From Rhodanobacteraceae bacterium (GTDB lineage: Bacteria > Pseudomonadota > Gammaproteobacteria > Xanthomonadales > Ahniellaceae): 64,000 nt of DNA. Positions 17,503 to 27,540 of the stretch are shown in pieces; within the stretch, counting starts at the first letter, position 1, and each line of letters opens with the position of its first letter. Under the pieces are notes generated by a model. It was given only the letters and a program-made list of their open reading frames with translations. It searched no databases and was not told where the DNA came from. The stretch is taken from assembly GCA_016708465.1 (NCBI GenBank), contig JADJFT010000007.1, positions 136,501 to 200,500 on the forward strand, read 5' to 3'. A program made the position numbers and the translations under genes.

Positions 17503-19258
17503 TCAGTCCGTGCGTTCGCTGCTGGATGCTTCGCGCGCGGTCCGGAACTCGCTGCTTTCGCTCCAAGTTGGCCACTGGCCGGCTACGCTGAGGCGCTTGC
17601 CAACTTCAAAATACAGGTTGAGATCGTCGATCAGGCCGGCGTAGTCCCAGTTCGGATCGAACGCATCGGCCGGCTTGTGATAACGGTTGCTGGTGTAGTC
17701 GTCTGACCACTGCTGGCCGTAGGCCGCGCCTTTGTCGACGTGGGTGAGACCGGCGCGTGCATACAGCGCAGGCACGCCCTGCTTGGCGAAGTTGAAATGA
17801 TCTGAGCGGAAGAAGAAGCCCTTCTCGGGTGCGGCTTCCGGCTCCATCGTGCGGCCTTGTGCTTTCAGTTGATCAAGCAACAAGGCTTCGAGATCAGCCG
17901 ACTGGCCTTGGCCAATTACACCCATGTCGGCGTTACGACCGCGGATCGGTAACGCGTCCATGTTGATCACGGCGGCCAATTTGGCGAGGTTAATCGGTGG
18001 ATGTGCGGCAAAATATTTTGAGCCGAGCAGCCCGGATTCTTCCAACGTTGGCAGCAGTATCACGATTGAGCGTGCTGGCTTTGATGCCATTGCTGAGAAC
18101 GCATGAGCGATCTCCAGCGCCCCGGAGACACCGCTGGCATTGTCGATGGCGCCATTGAAAATGTGATCCTCGCCGTCGCTGCTGGCGTTCACGCCGAGGT
18201 GGTCCCAGTGCCCCATGTACAGCACCGATTCGCCCGGCTTTTCGCTACCAGGCAGAATCGCCACAGCGTTATGCGAGAACTTGTTTTCCATCGACAGCTT
18301 GATCCACGAACTCGCGGTTGCGTGCAGCGGTACCGCCTTGAAGCCGGGCGCGTCGGCTTCAAGCATCAGCTTTTCAAAGTCCTTACCATCTGCGGCGAAA
18401 AGCGCCTTGGCGGCATTGAGCGTGATCCAGCCCTGCGCATCGATGCGCTTTTCCGGGTCTTCGGAGAGCGGCAAGTCGTGTGCCGGGCCGGTCCAAGAAT
18501 TCACCACCACGTCCCAGCCATAGGCCGCCGGTTCGGTGTTATGCACGATCAGAGCGGCCTTCGCACCTTGGCGTGCGGCTTCTTCGAACTTGTAGGTCCA
18601 GCGGCCGTAGTAGGTCATCGCGCGACCTTTGAACAGCGACTCGTCTTTGCGCAGGAACCCAGGGTCGTTGATCAACATGACCACGGTTTTGCCGTTCACG
18701 TCGACACCGTCGTAGTCGTTCCAGTTTTGCTCCGGTGCATTCACGCCATAGCCAACGAATACGACGTCGCTGTCCTTGATATCGATGCTCGGCTTTTCGG
18801 CACGAGAGCCGATCACCATGTCTTTGCCGAGCGCCAATGTCTGTGTCTGTCCACCGACACTGAAACTCAGCGTCGTCGCCGGATCGACTCGCGTCTCAAC
18901 CATCGGCACACGCTGAAAATATGTCGCACCCTGACATGGGAAGGCAGTACACGGCTTGCCATCGGAGATGGCCGGCAAGAAATCCGATGCGGCTGAACTC
19001 ATTTTCGAAATAGTTCAGTGTCAAACGCTCACCCAGCGACCCCGGGCCACGGCCTTCGAACTCGTCGGAGGCCAGTGTCTGGATGTGTTTAGCCAGATCA
19101 TTTGCATCGATCGCTGCGCTCATCGTGGCCTTGGCCGGGTCACCGTGCAGTTCGACATAGGCCGGTTTCAACGGTGGCGGTGGCGGCACGGTCGGTGGCG
19201 GGGCATCGCTGCCGCAGGCGGCCAGTAACGAGCAGGCAGGAATCAAGATCCGACGCAT
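17503..19258 (-). CDS. M28-family zinc aminopeptidase lipoprotein with PA domain (frame disrupted)
   Basis: The reconstructed protein of about 584 residues has a lipoprotein signal (lipobox LLAACGSD) and a Pro-rich linker. It then has an M28 domain split by a protease-associated insert (around VVMLINDPGFLRKDES). Zinc ligands are visible in HWDHLGVN, DNASGVSG, the EESGLLGSK catalytic Glu, NMDALPI and RSDHFNF. One base is extra or missing at 18974-18982: the upstream frame ends properly in LNYFENEFSRIGF and the other frame continues LPAISDGKPCTAFPCQG. The family releases N-terminal amino acids from peptides; here it is probably periplasmic or cell-surface. The downstream TPR gene is on the same strand. 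Confidence 0.88.
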
Positions 19259-19329
19259 CGGCGTACTCCAGTCAATCGGGCGCCAATTCTAGCCGGGCAG
19301 CACCCTGACGCTGGTTAAACCGACGTTGT

Positions 19330-20290
19330 TCAATTCGCCGCGTACACGCTTCGCCACAGCGCGGCGAGGGCGTCGGCGGTATCGCGCGGCCGTTCCATGA
19401 TCGGCATGTGGCCGCAGTCGTCAAGGATCAGCACGCGTTCGTTCGGCAGCCCGGCGGCAAAGGTTTTGATTGAGCTGACATCAAGCACCTGATCGTCGCG
19501 GCACCAAAGTACGAGACTCGGCATGTCCAGTATCGGCAGCACATCGACCAAGCCAAATCGTTGGTCGGGTGCTTTGAGCGCATTCATGGCGATCGTCCAA
19601 TCGTCGGCACGCGCAATGACACGATCGGCATAGACATCCTGCACCGGCCTGGGTAGGAACGGGCGATGCTTGAACACCTTGCCAAGAAAGGCATCGAATT
19701 CGTCGCGCGTGGTGACCTTGTAGGGGTTCTCGCCACGTTCCAGCGCGAGCAGAAACGCGTTGGCTTCGAACGGTACGCCGGCGGCGTCGATGAATGCCAG
19801 CGTCCGCACCTGCTGCGGATGGACCGACGCATAGCGTCCGGCGATATAGCCACCCATCAGGTGGCCAACGAGATCGAACTGGGTGATGTTCAGCGCTGTG
19901 AGCAGGGCGTGCAGGCGTTCGGCGGGTGGCGACGCGGAAATCGCGATCGGCTGGCGTCGGGCTGTCGCCGAATCCGGGCAGGTCGGGCACGATGTAGCGA
20001 CGCGTATCCGGCACGTTGCTTAGCACGTCCAACCAGTTCGTCGCATCGCCCTGCAAGCCATGCAGCAACACGACCACGTCAGCGTCCGGACTGCCGCGCT
20101 CGAAGTAGCGCCAGTGCTGGCCATCGACATCGATGTTCTTCACGCTGACGCCGGCCATCCATTCTCGGCGCGCCAATTCGACATCGAGCACTTTTCCGGG
20201 CGCGACAAACAACGCCACGCCGAGCGCGATCGCTGCCGTGGCGCCGATCGTCATCAACACCAATAACGATCGGCGCAGTCCGCGTTTCAT
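19330..20290 (-). CDS. Alpha/beta hydrolase, exported, lacking the usual serine nucleophile (frame disrupted)
   Basis: A protein of about 320 residues with an N-terminal membrane or signal segment (SLLVLMTIGATAAIALGVAL), an alpha/beta-hydrolase oxyanion motif LLHGLQGDATNW, an acid in LWCRDDQVLD and the histidine in DDCGHMPIMERP. A frameshift near 19928-19936 separates these parts: the first frame reads DRDFR and the other continues SPPAERLHALLTALNITQFD. At the nucleophile elbow the sequence is VGHLMGGY, with Leu where Ser stands in GHSMGG enzymes, so it may be inactive or miscalled. The ATG at 20290 is six bases after the M1 peptidase stop, suggesting one operon. Confidence 0.78.
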
Positions 20291-20296
20291 CGTCAA

Positions 20297-22163
20297 TCAG
20301 GGCTTCAGGCCGAGCATTGCATCGAGCGTATTCTGCGCAATTGGATGCAGGCCGGCGCGCGCGACTTGATAGACGTCAATCGCCCAAGCCTTGTTCGCCG
20401 GCGTCTTCGCAAGTTCGCCCCAGAGCGGCACCATCAGCTTGCGGCGCCCCGATTTCGATCAGATGCGCGCGCAACGCGTCGCGCATCGGGGTGTAGTTCG
20501 CACGGATGCCCGCGAGGAACCAGCGCATCGTGATTTCGCGATTCAATCGCTGCGTCAGGCCGTAGTTTGCGTCGAGATCAGCCATCTTCGTGGCATCGGC
20601 ATTGTCGCCGTAACCGTTCAGGAAATGCACCCATTCGCCGGTCGACCAGGTCTTGGCATTCAATGCCGCAGCATCTTTTTTTCCGGCGACGAAATCAGCC
20701 AACAGACCGTCGATTGCTTCGAGTTTTGCCGAATGCGCGAGCAACGCATTCTTCGGCACGCCCGGCTGGTATAGCCACACGTCAAGATCGGCACGATGGA
20801 TTGGCGAATCCTTGGCATCGAGAAGTCGTGTGCCGAAGAAGTCGAGAAACTGTTCGGTCGATACCGATTGAAAGGCGTGTTCGTCAAACCAGGCGCGCAC
20901 CACGGCGTCAAACTTGTCGCGTCCGAAGCGTTGCTCCAGTGTCCGCAACATCCATTCGCCTTTCTGGTATGGCACACCGCTGAAGGCGTCGTCGGGATCG
21001 CGATCCTTCAGGTTCAGCACCAGATGCTGGTCGATCGCCGGCAGCTCCTTCATCTCGGCGAGTAGTTCTTGCTGGCCGACCACCTGGTCCATTACCGCCT
21101 GATCAACGCCGAACACGGCTTCGACGATGCGGTTCTCGACATAGCTAGTGAAGCCTTCATTGAGCCAAATGTCGCGCCATGTGGCATTGGTGGCGAGATT
21201 GCCCGACCACGAGTGCGCAAGTTCATGCGCAACCACATTGACCAGCGACTTGTCGCCGGCGATCAGCGTCGGTGTCAGGAACGACAGTCGCGGATTTTCC
21301 ATGCCGCCAAACGGAAACGACGGTGGCAATACCAGCATGTCGTAGCGGCCCCAGCGATAGGGACCGTAGAGAGCTTTTCGGCGGCGGCGATCATCGCCTC
21401 GATGTCCTCCAAATTCCTTAGCGACGACATCGACGCGACCCGGCTCCGTCCAGACAAACGAACGCGGACCAACTTGCTTTGCGGCGATGTCGCCGGCAGC
21501 GATCGCAAGCAGATACGACGGAATTGCCTGTGGCATGTTGAAGCGAAAACCGCCGCGGCCATCGCTCGATGGTTCGTTGTCGGCGCTCATCACCACACGA
21601 ATACCCTCAGGCGCGGTAACGCGGGCACGATAGGTGAAGCGCACCGTCGGCGTGTCCTGCAGCGGCGCGAAAGCGCGCGCGTGGATCGCTTCGGCCTGAG
21701 AGAACATGAACGGCTTTTGCTTGCCGAGAGTTTGCGCCGGTGCCAGCCACTGCAGTCCGGACGCAGTCGGTGCGGTGTGATAGTAGACGCGTACTTTCGG
21801 TGCGGCGTCCTTCAGGCGAATCGTTAACTGTGAGCCGAATTTCGCATCACGCTTCGCCAGTGCGAACGATGCGTTCACCCACGAGCCATCGATACGCTGG
21901 GCGCTCACGCGCTCGATGCTCAAATCACGGGTATCGAGATCAAGCCGCTTCGCGGCTGGCTTGCGCCAGTCGAGGTTTAACTCGGCAAAACCGGCCAGTT
22001 GTTTCTTGTCGAAGGACACATCGAGGTCGAGATAAACGTGCTTGATACGCACTTCGTCGAGATGCGCATACGAATGTTCATCGCGCGCCATCTCAGCCTG
22101 CACCGACGTGATCGGCCCGACGGCCGCAACGATGGCCACCAGGCCTGCCCAAAAATTCCGCAT
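20297..22163 (-). CDS. M1-family zinc aminopeptidase, exported (frame disrupted)
   Basis: About 620 residues with a signal peptide (WAGLVAIVAAVGPITSVQA), the substrate motif FGGMENP and the zinc site HELAHSW with the third ligand 18 residues later in WLNEGFTSYVE. Three one-base shifts occur. The first two, near 21408-21413 and 21366-21372, compensate; the frame between them reads EDIEAMIAAAEKL. A third, in the C-run at 20447-20450, makes the open frame stop at 20376, while the true C-terminus continues GRRKLMVPLWGELAKTPANK and ends LDAMLGLKP at 20297. The family removes N-terminal residues from peptides. Six bases separate it from the next hydrolase. Confidence 0.9.
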
Positions 22164-22225
22164 GATCCGCCTCCGAAAGAGGTCGCGAGTTTAGCGCGGC
22201 GCGGTTATCGCGTTGTCACGGTGGG

Positions 22226-22976
22226 TCACGCCCGGTAACCGCTATGAATCGCGACGATGCCGGCGCTGAGATTGCGATATTCGCAGCGGTCCAGCCCAGC
22301 GTCCTGCATCATCTGCTTCAAGGTGTCTTGATTCGGGTGTTTGCGGATCGATTCGGCCAAGTATTGATAACTGTCAGCGTCGTTGGCAAACAGTTTCCCT
22401 AGTCGCGGTAGCACCTCGAAGGAGTGGAGGTCGTAGAGTGGGCGCAACAGTGGTTCTGCCACTTCGGAAAACTCAAGCACCATGACCTTGCCGCCCGGTT
22501 TTAACACTCGCCGCATTTCGCGCAACGCAGCGGCCTTGTCGGTGACATTGCGCAGGCCGAAGGCAATCGTCACAGCATCGAAATGGCCGTCCGGGAACGG
22601 CAGCGCTTCGGCATTTAGACGGACGTAGCGCAGGTTGCTCACGAGGCCGCGATCAGTCAGCCGGTCGCGACCAACGCTCAGCATTTCCGTGTTGATATCG
22701 CCGAGTACGACCTCGCCTTCGTGACCGACGCGGTCGGCGATCAGTGCGGCGATATCGCCAGTGCCGCCCGCCAGATCGAGCACACGCACCACGCCGGATA
22801 CCGCTGGTGGCGACGAAGTGGCGCTTCCACAAGCGGTGAATTCCGAACGACATCAGATCATTCATCAAGTCGTACGTCGACGCCACCGACGTGAACACCT
22901 TGCCGACCAGCTTCTGCTTTTCGTTCCAGTCGACGTCGCGATAGCCGAAGTCGATCTTCTTGTTGGCGTCAGTCAC
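22226..22976 (-). CDS. ubiE: Ubiquinone/menaquinone C-methyltransferase UbiE (frame disrupted)
   Basis: UbiE methylates the demethoxy quinone ring with S-adenosylmethionine in ubiquinone synthesis. About 250 residues: the N-terminal FGYRDVDWNEKQKLVGKVF and YDLMNDLMSFGIHRLWKR are typical, the SAM motif is VLDLAGGTGD, and FGLRNVTDK and LKPGGKVMVLEFS follow. One base is lost or gained near 22783-22795, exactly before the SAM motif, so the gene appears as two overlapping frames. The start is GTG at 22976, which overlaps the hemW stop (GTGA). It is the last gene of rph-rdgB-hemW-ubiE. Confidence 0.93.
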
Positions 22977-24174
22977 GGATTCACCTCAACGGCAATTCTA
23001 GCGGAGCGCGGGCGTTCGTCTGGCAGAAAACGGATCAGCAGTTCGTTCAACAGTCGGCGCCCGTCGGCCGTTGGCTGCAAGCGTGCAGGGTCATCGACCA
23101 GCAAACCATCAGCGATCGCACGCGCGACGACGGACGCAATCGCGGAACGCTCGAGTCCGGTCCGTTGCGTCAACAATGCGTTGTCGACGCCATCGACCAA
23201 GCGCAGCGCGTTCATCATGAACTCAAAAGCCAGTTCACCTCTGGCGATCGGCGCCTGCGTAACGAGTCGCTCGGGCAGGGCGGCTTTGGCGAGATAGCTC
23301 TTTGGTGTCTTCAGTTTGGCAGTTCGAATGATCTGGGCGTCGTCGCTGAGCTTGCCATGCGCACCGGCACCGATGCCGAGGTAGTCGCCAAACGTCCAAT
23401 AATTGAGGTTGTGCCGGCAGCGATGCGCCGACTGTGCATAGGCCGACGTCTCGTATTGTGGAAAACCCGCATCGGTAAGCCGGGTCTGACAGGCTTCCTG
23501 CATGTCCCAGCTCGCATCATCGTCGGGCAGCAGCGGTGGCTTGGCCGCGAATGCGGTGTTCGGTTCCAAGGTGAGTTGGTAGTGTGAAAGATGCGTCGGC
23601 CGCAGCGCGATCGCACGTTCGATATCGGCGAGCGCGCCGGCTAACGTCTGCTCCGGCAGCGCGTACATCAAGTCGAGATTGATCTCGCTGATGCCGGCGT
23701 CCTGTGCTTCCTTGATCGCGCGTTCCGCTTCGCTCGCCGAATGGATGCGAGCCGAGGCGCGCGCCAGCTTGTCGTCATCGAAACTCTGCACGCCGAAGCT
23801 GATGCGGTTCACGCCGGCGCGAAGATAGGCGTCGAAGCGGCCGTGCTCGACGGCACCCGGATTCGTCTCCATCGTGACCTCGCAGCGGTATCGAATGCAG
23901 GCGCTCGTGACAGCCGTCGAGGATGCGTGCGATCAAATCCAGTGTGGGACAGGCTCGGCGTACCGCCGCCGAAGAATACCGAGACGATCGGACGCCCATG
24001 TACGCACGGGAAGTGCGCGAGGTCGGCAGCAAGATCGGCGAGCAACGCATCGACGTAGGCAGCGTATTCGTTGGCACTGCGCAGCTCGTGTGAATTGAAG
24101 TCGCAATACGGGCACTTCTTCACGCACCACGGAATGTGGATGTAGAGCGCTAGCGGCGGCGGTTGCAGTCGCAT
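22973..24174 (-). CDS. hemW: Radical SAM heme chaperone HemW (frame disrupted)
   Basis: About 400 residues. The N-terminal radical SAM cluster motif WCVKKCPYCDF (CxxxCxxC) is followed by VFFGGGTPSL, METNPGAV and GVNRISFGVQSF, and by the HemW C-terminal domain with LNYWTFGDYLGIGAGAHGKL. HemW is thought to bind heme and insert it into respiratory enzymes; it is related to oxygen-independent coproporphyrinogen oxidase. Two shifts, near 23935-23946 and 23892-23897, break the frame; the segment between them reads LDLIARILDGCHERLH. The ATG at 24174 lies one base after the rdgB stop, and the stop overlaps the ubiE start. Confidence 0.92.
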
Positions 24175-24175
24175 C

Positions 24176-24766
24176 TCAAGCGAACGGCCAACGTGCGCGC
24201 AACCCAGCGAGGGCTTGGGCGCGATGGCTGATGCGGTGCCAGTGTTCAGATGGCAGCTCGGCCGACCCGAGACCAAGTTCCGGCAGGAAGAAAATCGGTT
24301 GGTAACCGAAGCCATTGCTGCCGCGTGGTGCCTCGAGGACACGTCCTTCGATGATGCCTTCGGCGACGATCGGTTGCGGGTCTGCGGCGTGGCGCATCAA
24401 TACGACGACGCTGTACAGGCGCGCTGTGCGTTGCGCCTCTGGCACGCCGCGCAACTCATCGAGCACCTTGGCAATGTTGCGTGCGGTATCGCCATGCGCG
24501 CCGGCGTAATGTGCCGAAATCAGCCCAGGCGCGCCGTTCAACGCATCGACGATTAGTCCCGAGTCATCGGCGATCGCCGGCAGCCCACTCAAGGTGCAGG
24601 CCTGACGTGCTTTCAGGATCGCATTCTCGATGAAGGTGGTGCCGGTTTCATCAACCGCGGGGATGCCCAGTTCAGCTTGTGCGACCAAGTCGATGTCGGC
24701 GTCCGCCAGCACATGGCGGATTTCCGCGAGCTTGCCCAAATTCCCGGTGGCGACGACGAGACGCAT
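24176..24766 (-). CDS. rdgB: XTP/dITP diphosphatase RdgB (Ham1 family)
   Basis: RdgB hydrolyses XTP, ITP and dITP to monophosphates and keeps deaminated purines out of nucleic acid. The 196-residue length is typical. Signatures are VVATGNLGKLAEI at the N-terminus for nucleotide binding, FIENAILKAR, IADDSGLIVDALNGAPG for metal binding, and GSNGFGYQPIFFLPE. The ATG at 24766 lies three bases after the rph stop, so translation is probably coupled to rph; hemW begins one base after its stop. Confidence 0.96.
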   Translation of the reverse strand: MRLVVATGNLGKLAEIRHVLADADIDLVAQAELGIPAVDETGTTFIENAILKARQACTLSGLPAIADDSGLIVDALNGAPGLISAHYAGAHGDTARNIAKVLDELRGVPEAQRTARLYSVVVLMRHAADPQPIVAEGIIEGRVLEAPRGSNGFGYQPIFFLPELGLGSAELPSEHWHRISHRAQALAGLRARWPFA

Positions 24767-24769
24767 CGG

Positions 24770-25498
24770 TCAGCGTGCCAATGCCTCGCGCTGCCGCGCG
24801 TGGAGTTCGCCGATGCCTTTGCTCGCCAGCGCCAGCAGGGCATCAAGTTCGTCGCGACGGAAGGCATGGCCTTCGGCGGTGCCTTGCAATTCGATGAAGC
24901 CGAGCGCGTCGTTCATCACCACGTTCATGTCGGTCTCGCAGTTCGAATCTTCGGCATAGTCGAGATCGAGCACTGGCGTACCTTTGTAGATACCGACCGA
25001 AATCGCCGCGATCTGACCGTGGATCGGATCGTTCTTGATCAAGCCTTTCTTCATCGTCGCGCGCACCGCATCGACCAGGGCGACATAGGCGCCGGTGATC
25101 GCCGCCGTGCGTGTGCCGCCATCGGCCTGCAACACGTCGCAGTCCAGAGTAATTGTGCGTTCGCCAAGTGCCGCGCGATTCACCACCGCGCGCAGGCTGC
25201 GACCAATCAGGCGCTGGATTTCCAGTGTGCGTCCGCCTTGTTTGCCACTCGCGGCTTCGCGATTCGAGCGTGAGTGCGTTGCGCGCGGCAGCATGCCGTA
25301 TTCGGCGGTGATCCAACCTTCGCCCTTACCACGCAGGAAGCCCGGCACCTTTTCCTCGACGCTCGCCGTGCACAACACTTTGGTGTCGCCGAAGCTCACC
25401 AGCACCGAACCTTCGGCATGGCGCGTGTAGTGGCGCTCAATGGCGACGGTACGCAGGGCATCGGAGGTGCGACCGCTGGGGCGAAGGACGGTGCTCAT
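24770..25498 (-). CDS. rph: Ribonuclease PH
   Basis: RNase PH is a phosphorolytic 3'-5' exoribonuclease that trims tRNA precursors and rRNA ends. The 242-residue protein carries RPSGRTSDALRTVAIE at the start, SFGDTKVLCTASVEE, LPRATHSRSNREA, GRTLEIQRLIGRSLRAVV with phosphate-binding arginines, and QADGGTRTAAITGA. The open frame runs far upstream, antisense to yicC and gmk, but family alignment fixes the ATG at 25498. First gene of rph-rdgB-hemW-ubiE and divergent from yicC, 69 bases apart. Confidence 0.97.
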   Translation of the reverse strand: MSTVLRPSGRTSDALRTVAIERHYTRHAEGSVLVSFGDTKVLCTASVEEKVPGFLRGKGEGWITAEYGMLPRATHSRSNREAASGKQGGRTLEIQRLIGRSLRAVVNRAALGERTITLDCDVLQADGGTRTAAITGAYVALVDAVRATMKKGLIKNDPIHGQIAAISVGIYKGTPVLDLDYAEDSNCETDMNVVMNDALGFIELQGTAEGHAFRRDELDALLALASKGIGELHARQREALAR

Positions 25499-25567
25499 GG
25501 GCGCGAATCGCTTGGGAAAAAAGGGCGCGGAGCGTAACATGGCCACCCTTACGCGAAGGACTGCCTG

Positions 25568-26431
25568 ATGATCCGCAGCATGACTGCCTATGCCAGCGCC
25601 GAAGGTCCGAGTGCGCGCGGGCGCCTCGTGTTCGAATTGCGCTCGGTCAACCATCGATTTCTCGAAATCGGGTTTCGGTTGCCGGAGGAATTCCGTGCGC
25701 TCGAGCCGAAGCTGCGCGAACGCATCGAGAAACGTGTCTCGCGGGGCAAGGTCGATGTGTCGATGCGCTTTCGCGCTGTCGCCACCGCCGATGCGCTGAG
25801 CTTGAACACGACCTTGGTCGAAAATCTGCGCCAAGTCGAACAACGCCTGCTGCTGGCATTTCCAGAGTCGCGGCCGCCGTCGCGCATGGAAGTGCTGGCG
25901 TTTCCCGGGGTGATCAATGAACCCGAGGTCGACAATGCCGCGCTGACCGAGGAGGCGCTGAGCTTGTTCGACGTCGCGCTGGACGATTTCATTGCCACCC
26001 GTTCGCGCGAAGGCGAGCGCCTGAAGACGGTGCTGGTCGAGCGTCTCGACGGCATCGCCGCGATCGTCGTGCAAGTGCGCCAGTGGCTGCCCGACATCCG
26101 CGCCGGACTGCGCCAGAAGTTCGAGGCGCGCATCGCCGAATTGAAGCAGCCGCTCGATCCCGGCCGACTCGAACAGGAATTGGTACTGGCATTCCACAAG
26201 CTTGATGTCGACGAAGAAATTGATCGTCTCGGTGTGCATATTGCCGAGGTGCGTAGTCGCCTCGATTCGCCCGAGCCGATCGGCCGCCGCCTCGACTTTC
26301 TGATGCAGGAATTCAATCGCGAATCGAACACGCTCGGTTCCAAATCGATCGACACCCGTACCACGCAGTCGTCGGTCGAGTTGAAGGTGCTGATCGAACA
26401 ACTGCGCGAACAAGCGCAAAACATCGAATAA
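25568..26431 (+). CDS. yicC: YicC-family endoribonuclease
   Basis: A 287-residue YicC-type protein, conserved in bacteria and reported as an endoribonuclease acting on small RNAs and other transcripts. Recognisable segments are the N-terminal MIRSMTAYASAEG, LRSVNHRFLEIGFRLPEEFR, SRGKVDVSMRF, and the C-terminal DUF1732 part with DEEIDRLGVHIAEVRSRL, GRRLDFLMQEFNRESNTLGS and LKVLIEQLREQAQNIE. Length and start agree with the family. It heads yicC-gmk, with gmk beginning 12 bases after its stop, and stands divergent from rph. Confidence 0.95.
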   Translation: MIRSMTAYASAEGPSARGRLVFELRSVNHRFLEIGFRLPEEFRALEPKLRERIEKRVSRGKVDVSMRFRAVATADALSLNTTLVENLRQVEQRLLLAFPESRPPSRMEVLAFPGVINEPEVDNAALTEEALSLFDVALDDFIATRSREGERLKTVLVERLDGIAAIVVQVRQWLPDIRAGLRQKFEARIAELKQPLDPGRLEQELVLAFHKLDVDEEIDRLGVHIAEVRSRLDSPEPIGRRLDFLMQEFNRESNTLGSKSIDTRTTQSSVELKVLIEQLREQAQNIE

Positions 26432-26443
26432 GAGGACTAGGTG

Positions 26444-27055
26444 ATGCCCGGTTCCTTGTTCATCGTCGCTGCACCCTCCGGTTCCGGCAAATCGACGCTG
26501 GTAAACGCCTTGTTGGCGAACGAGCCAGGTATTTCCTTGTCGATTTCCTACACTTCGCGCGGTCCGCGCCCGGGTGAGTTGGACGGCGAGCATTATCACT
26601 TCGTCACGCGCGGGAAGTTTGAGGAAATGGCCAGTGAAGGCGAATTCTTCGAGTACGCGATCGTGCACGGCGACTTGAAGGGCACGGCGCGGCAATCGGT
26701 AGAACCGTTGTTGGCGTCGGGTCAGGATGTGTTGCTCGAAATCGACTACCAAGGTGCGCAGCGGGTGCGAGCGCAAGTGCCATCGTCGGTCAGTATTTTC
26801 ATTTTGCCGCCGTCGCGTCTTGAACTCGAGCGCCGCTTGCGTACGCGTGCCAAAGACAGCGAGGCAACCATCCGGCGTCGGCTTGCCGATTCGCGCAAAG
26901 AAATTGCTCATGCTTGGGAGTTCGATTACATCGTCGTGAACGAGGTATTCGAGACCGCGCTGGCGCAGATCAGCACCATCGTGCGCGCTACGCGTCTACA
27001 CCGAAGGGTGCAGCAGCAACGTCTGAAAGGCCTCGTCGATAGTTTGATGGCCTGA
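26444..27055 (+). CDS. gmk: Guanylate kinase
   Basis: Guanylate kinase phosphorylates GMP to GDP with ATP. The 203-residue protein has the P-loop APSGSGKSTLV at the N-terminus, the GMP-binding segment SYTSRGPRPGELDGEHYHFV, FEYAIVHGD, and LEIDYQGAQRVR, all family hallmarks. The ATG at 26444 sits about six bases after AGAGGAC; a GTG one codon upstream is less well spaced. It follows yicC and precedes rpoZ and spoT, which places GDP/GTP supply beside (p)ppGpp metabolism, the usual order in gammaproteobacteria. Confidence 0.97.
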   Translation: MPGSLFIVAAPSGSGKSTLVNALLANEPGISLSISYTSRGPRPGELDGEHYHFVTRGKFEEMASEGEFFEYAIVHGDLKGTARQSVEPLLASGQDVLLEIDYQGAQRVRAQVPSSVSIFILPPSRLELERRLRTRAKDSEATIRRRLADSRKEIAHAWEFDYIVVNEVFETALAQISTIVRATRLHRRVQQQRLKGLVDSLMA

Positions 27056-27179
27056 TTCATTTATTTGTAAAACAATGACTTGCCGAATCCGTGCGAGTCA
27101 GAACATTGCCCGGAAGGTGGCGCGCTGCTAGCCTGCTCGGCCGCTTTTCCCCGTTTACGCGATTTTTCAGGAGTGGCCC

Positions 27180-27476
27180 ATGGCCCGCATCACCGTCGAA
27201 GACTGCCTTGAAGTGGTCGACAACCGTTTCGAACTCGTGCTGATGGCGACCAAGCGCGCGCGTCAGATCGCCAAGGGCGCGGATCCCCTGATCTTCTCCG
27301 AGAACGACAAGCCAACGGTGCTGGCGCTGCGCGAGATTGCCGGCGGCCACATCAATCTGGACATGCTCAATGAGATCGAGCGCCAAGAGCGTGAGCGTGC
27401 CGAACGCGAAGCCTTGGAGTGGGCCGCGCAGGAAGTGGCCGACGACGATCTGGCGAAGGGCACTGACGATCTCTGA
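27180..27476 (+). CDS. rpoZ: RNA polymerase omega subunit
   Basis: Omega binds the beta-prime subunit and aids RNA polymerase assembly; in many proteobacteria it forms part of a ppGpp site. The 98-residue protein begins MARITVEDCLEVVDNRFELV and contains the conserved MATKRARQIAKGADPLI and KPTVLALREIAGG, followed by a charged C-terminal tail. TCAGGAG lies upstream of the ATG at 27180. A 124-base gap separates it from gmk, and spoT starts 64 bases downstream. Confidence 0.97.
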   Translation: MARITVEDCLEVVDNRFELVLMATKRARQIAKGADPLIFSENDKPTVLALREIAGGHINLDMLNEIERQERERAEREALEWAAQEVADDDLAKGTDDL

Positions 27477-27540
27477 TCGTCGGCTCCGCAAAGTTCTGCA
27501 ACACTCGACTCCCCTATCGATGAATTGAGGAGCCGCACCA

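Noticed and set aside
25499..26911. A very long open frame on the minus strand, continuous with rph and antisense to yicC and gmk.
   Set aside because: The sense genes have full family motifs, and the antisense protein shows no recognisable domain. In GC-rich DNA long antisense frames are expected from codon bias.
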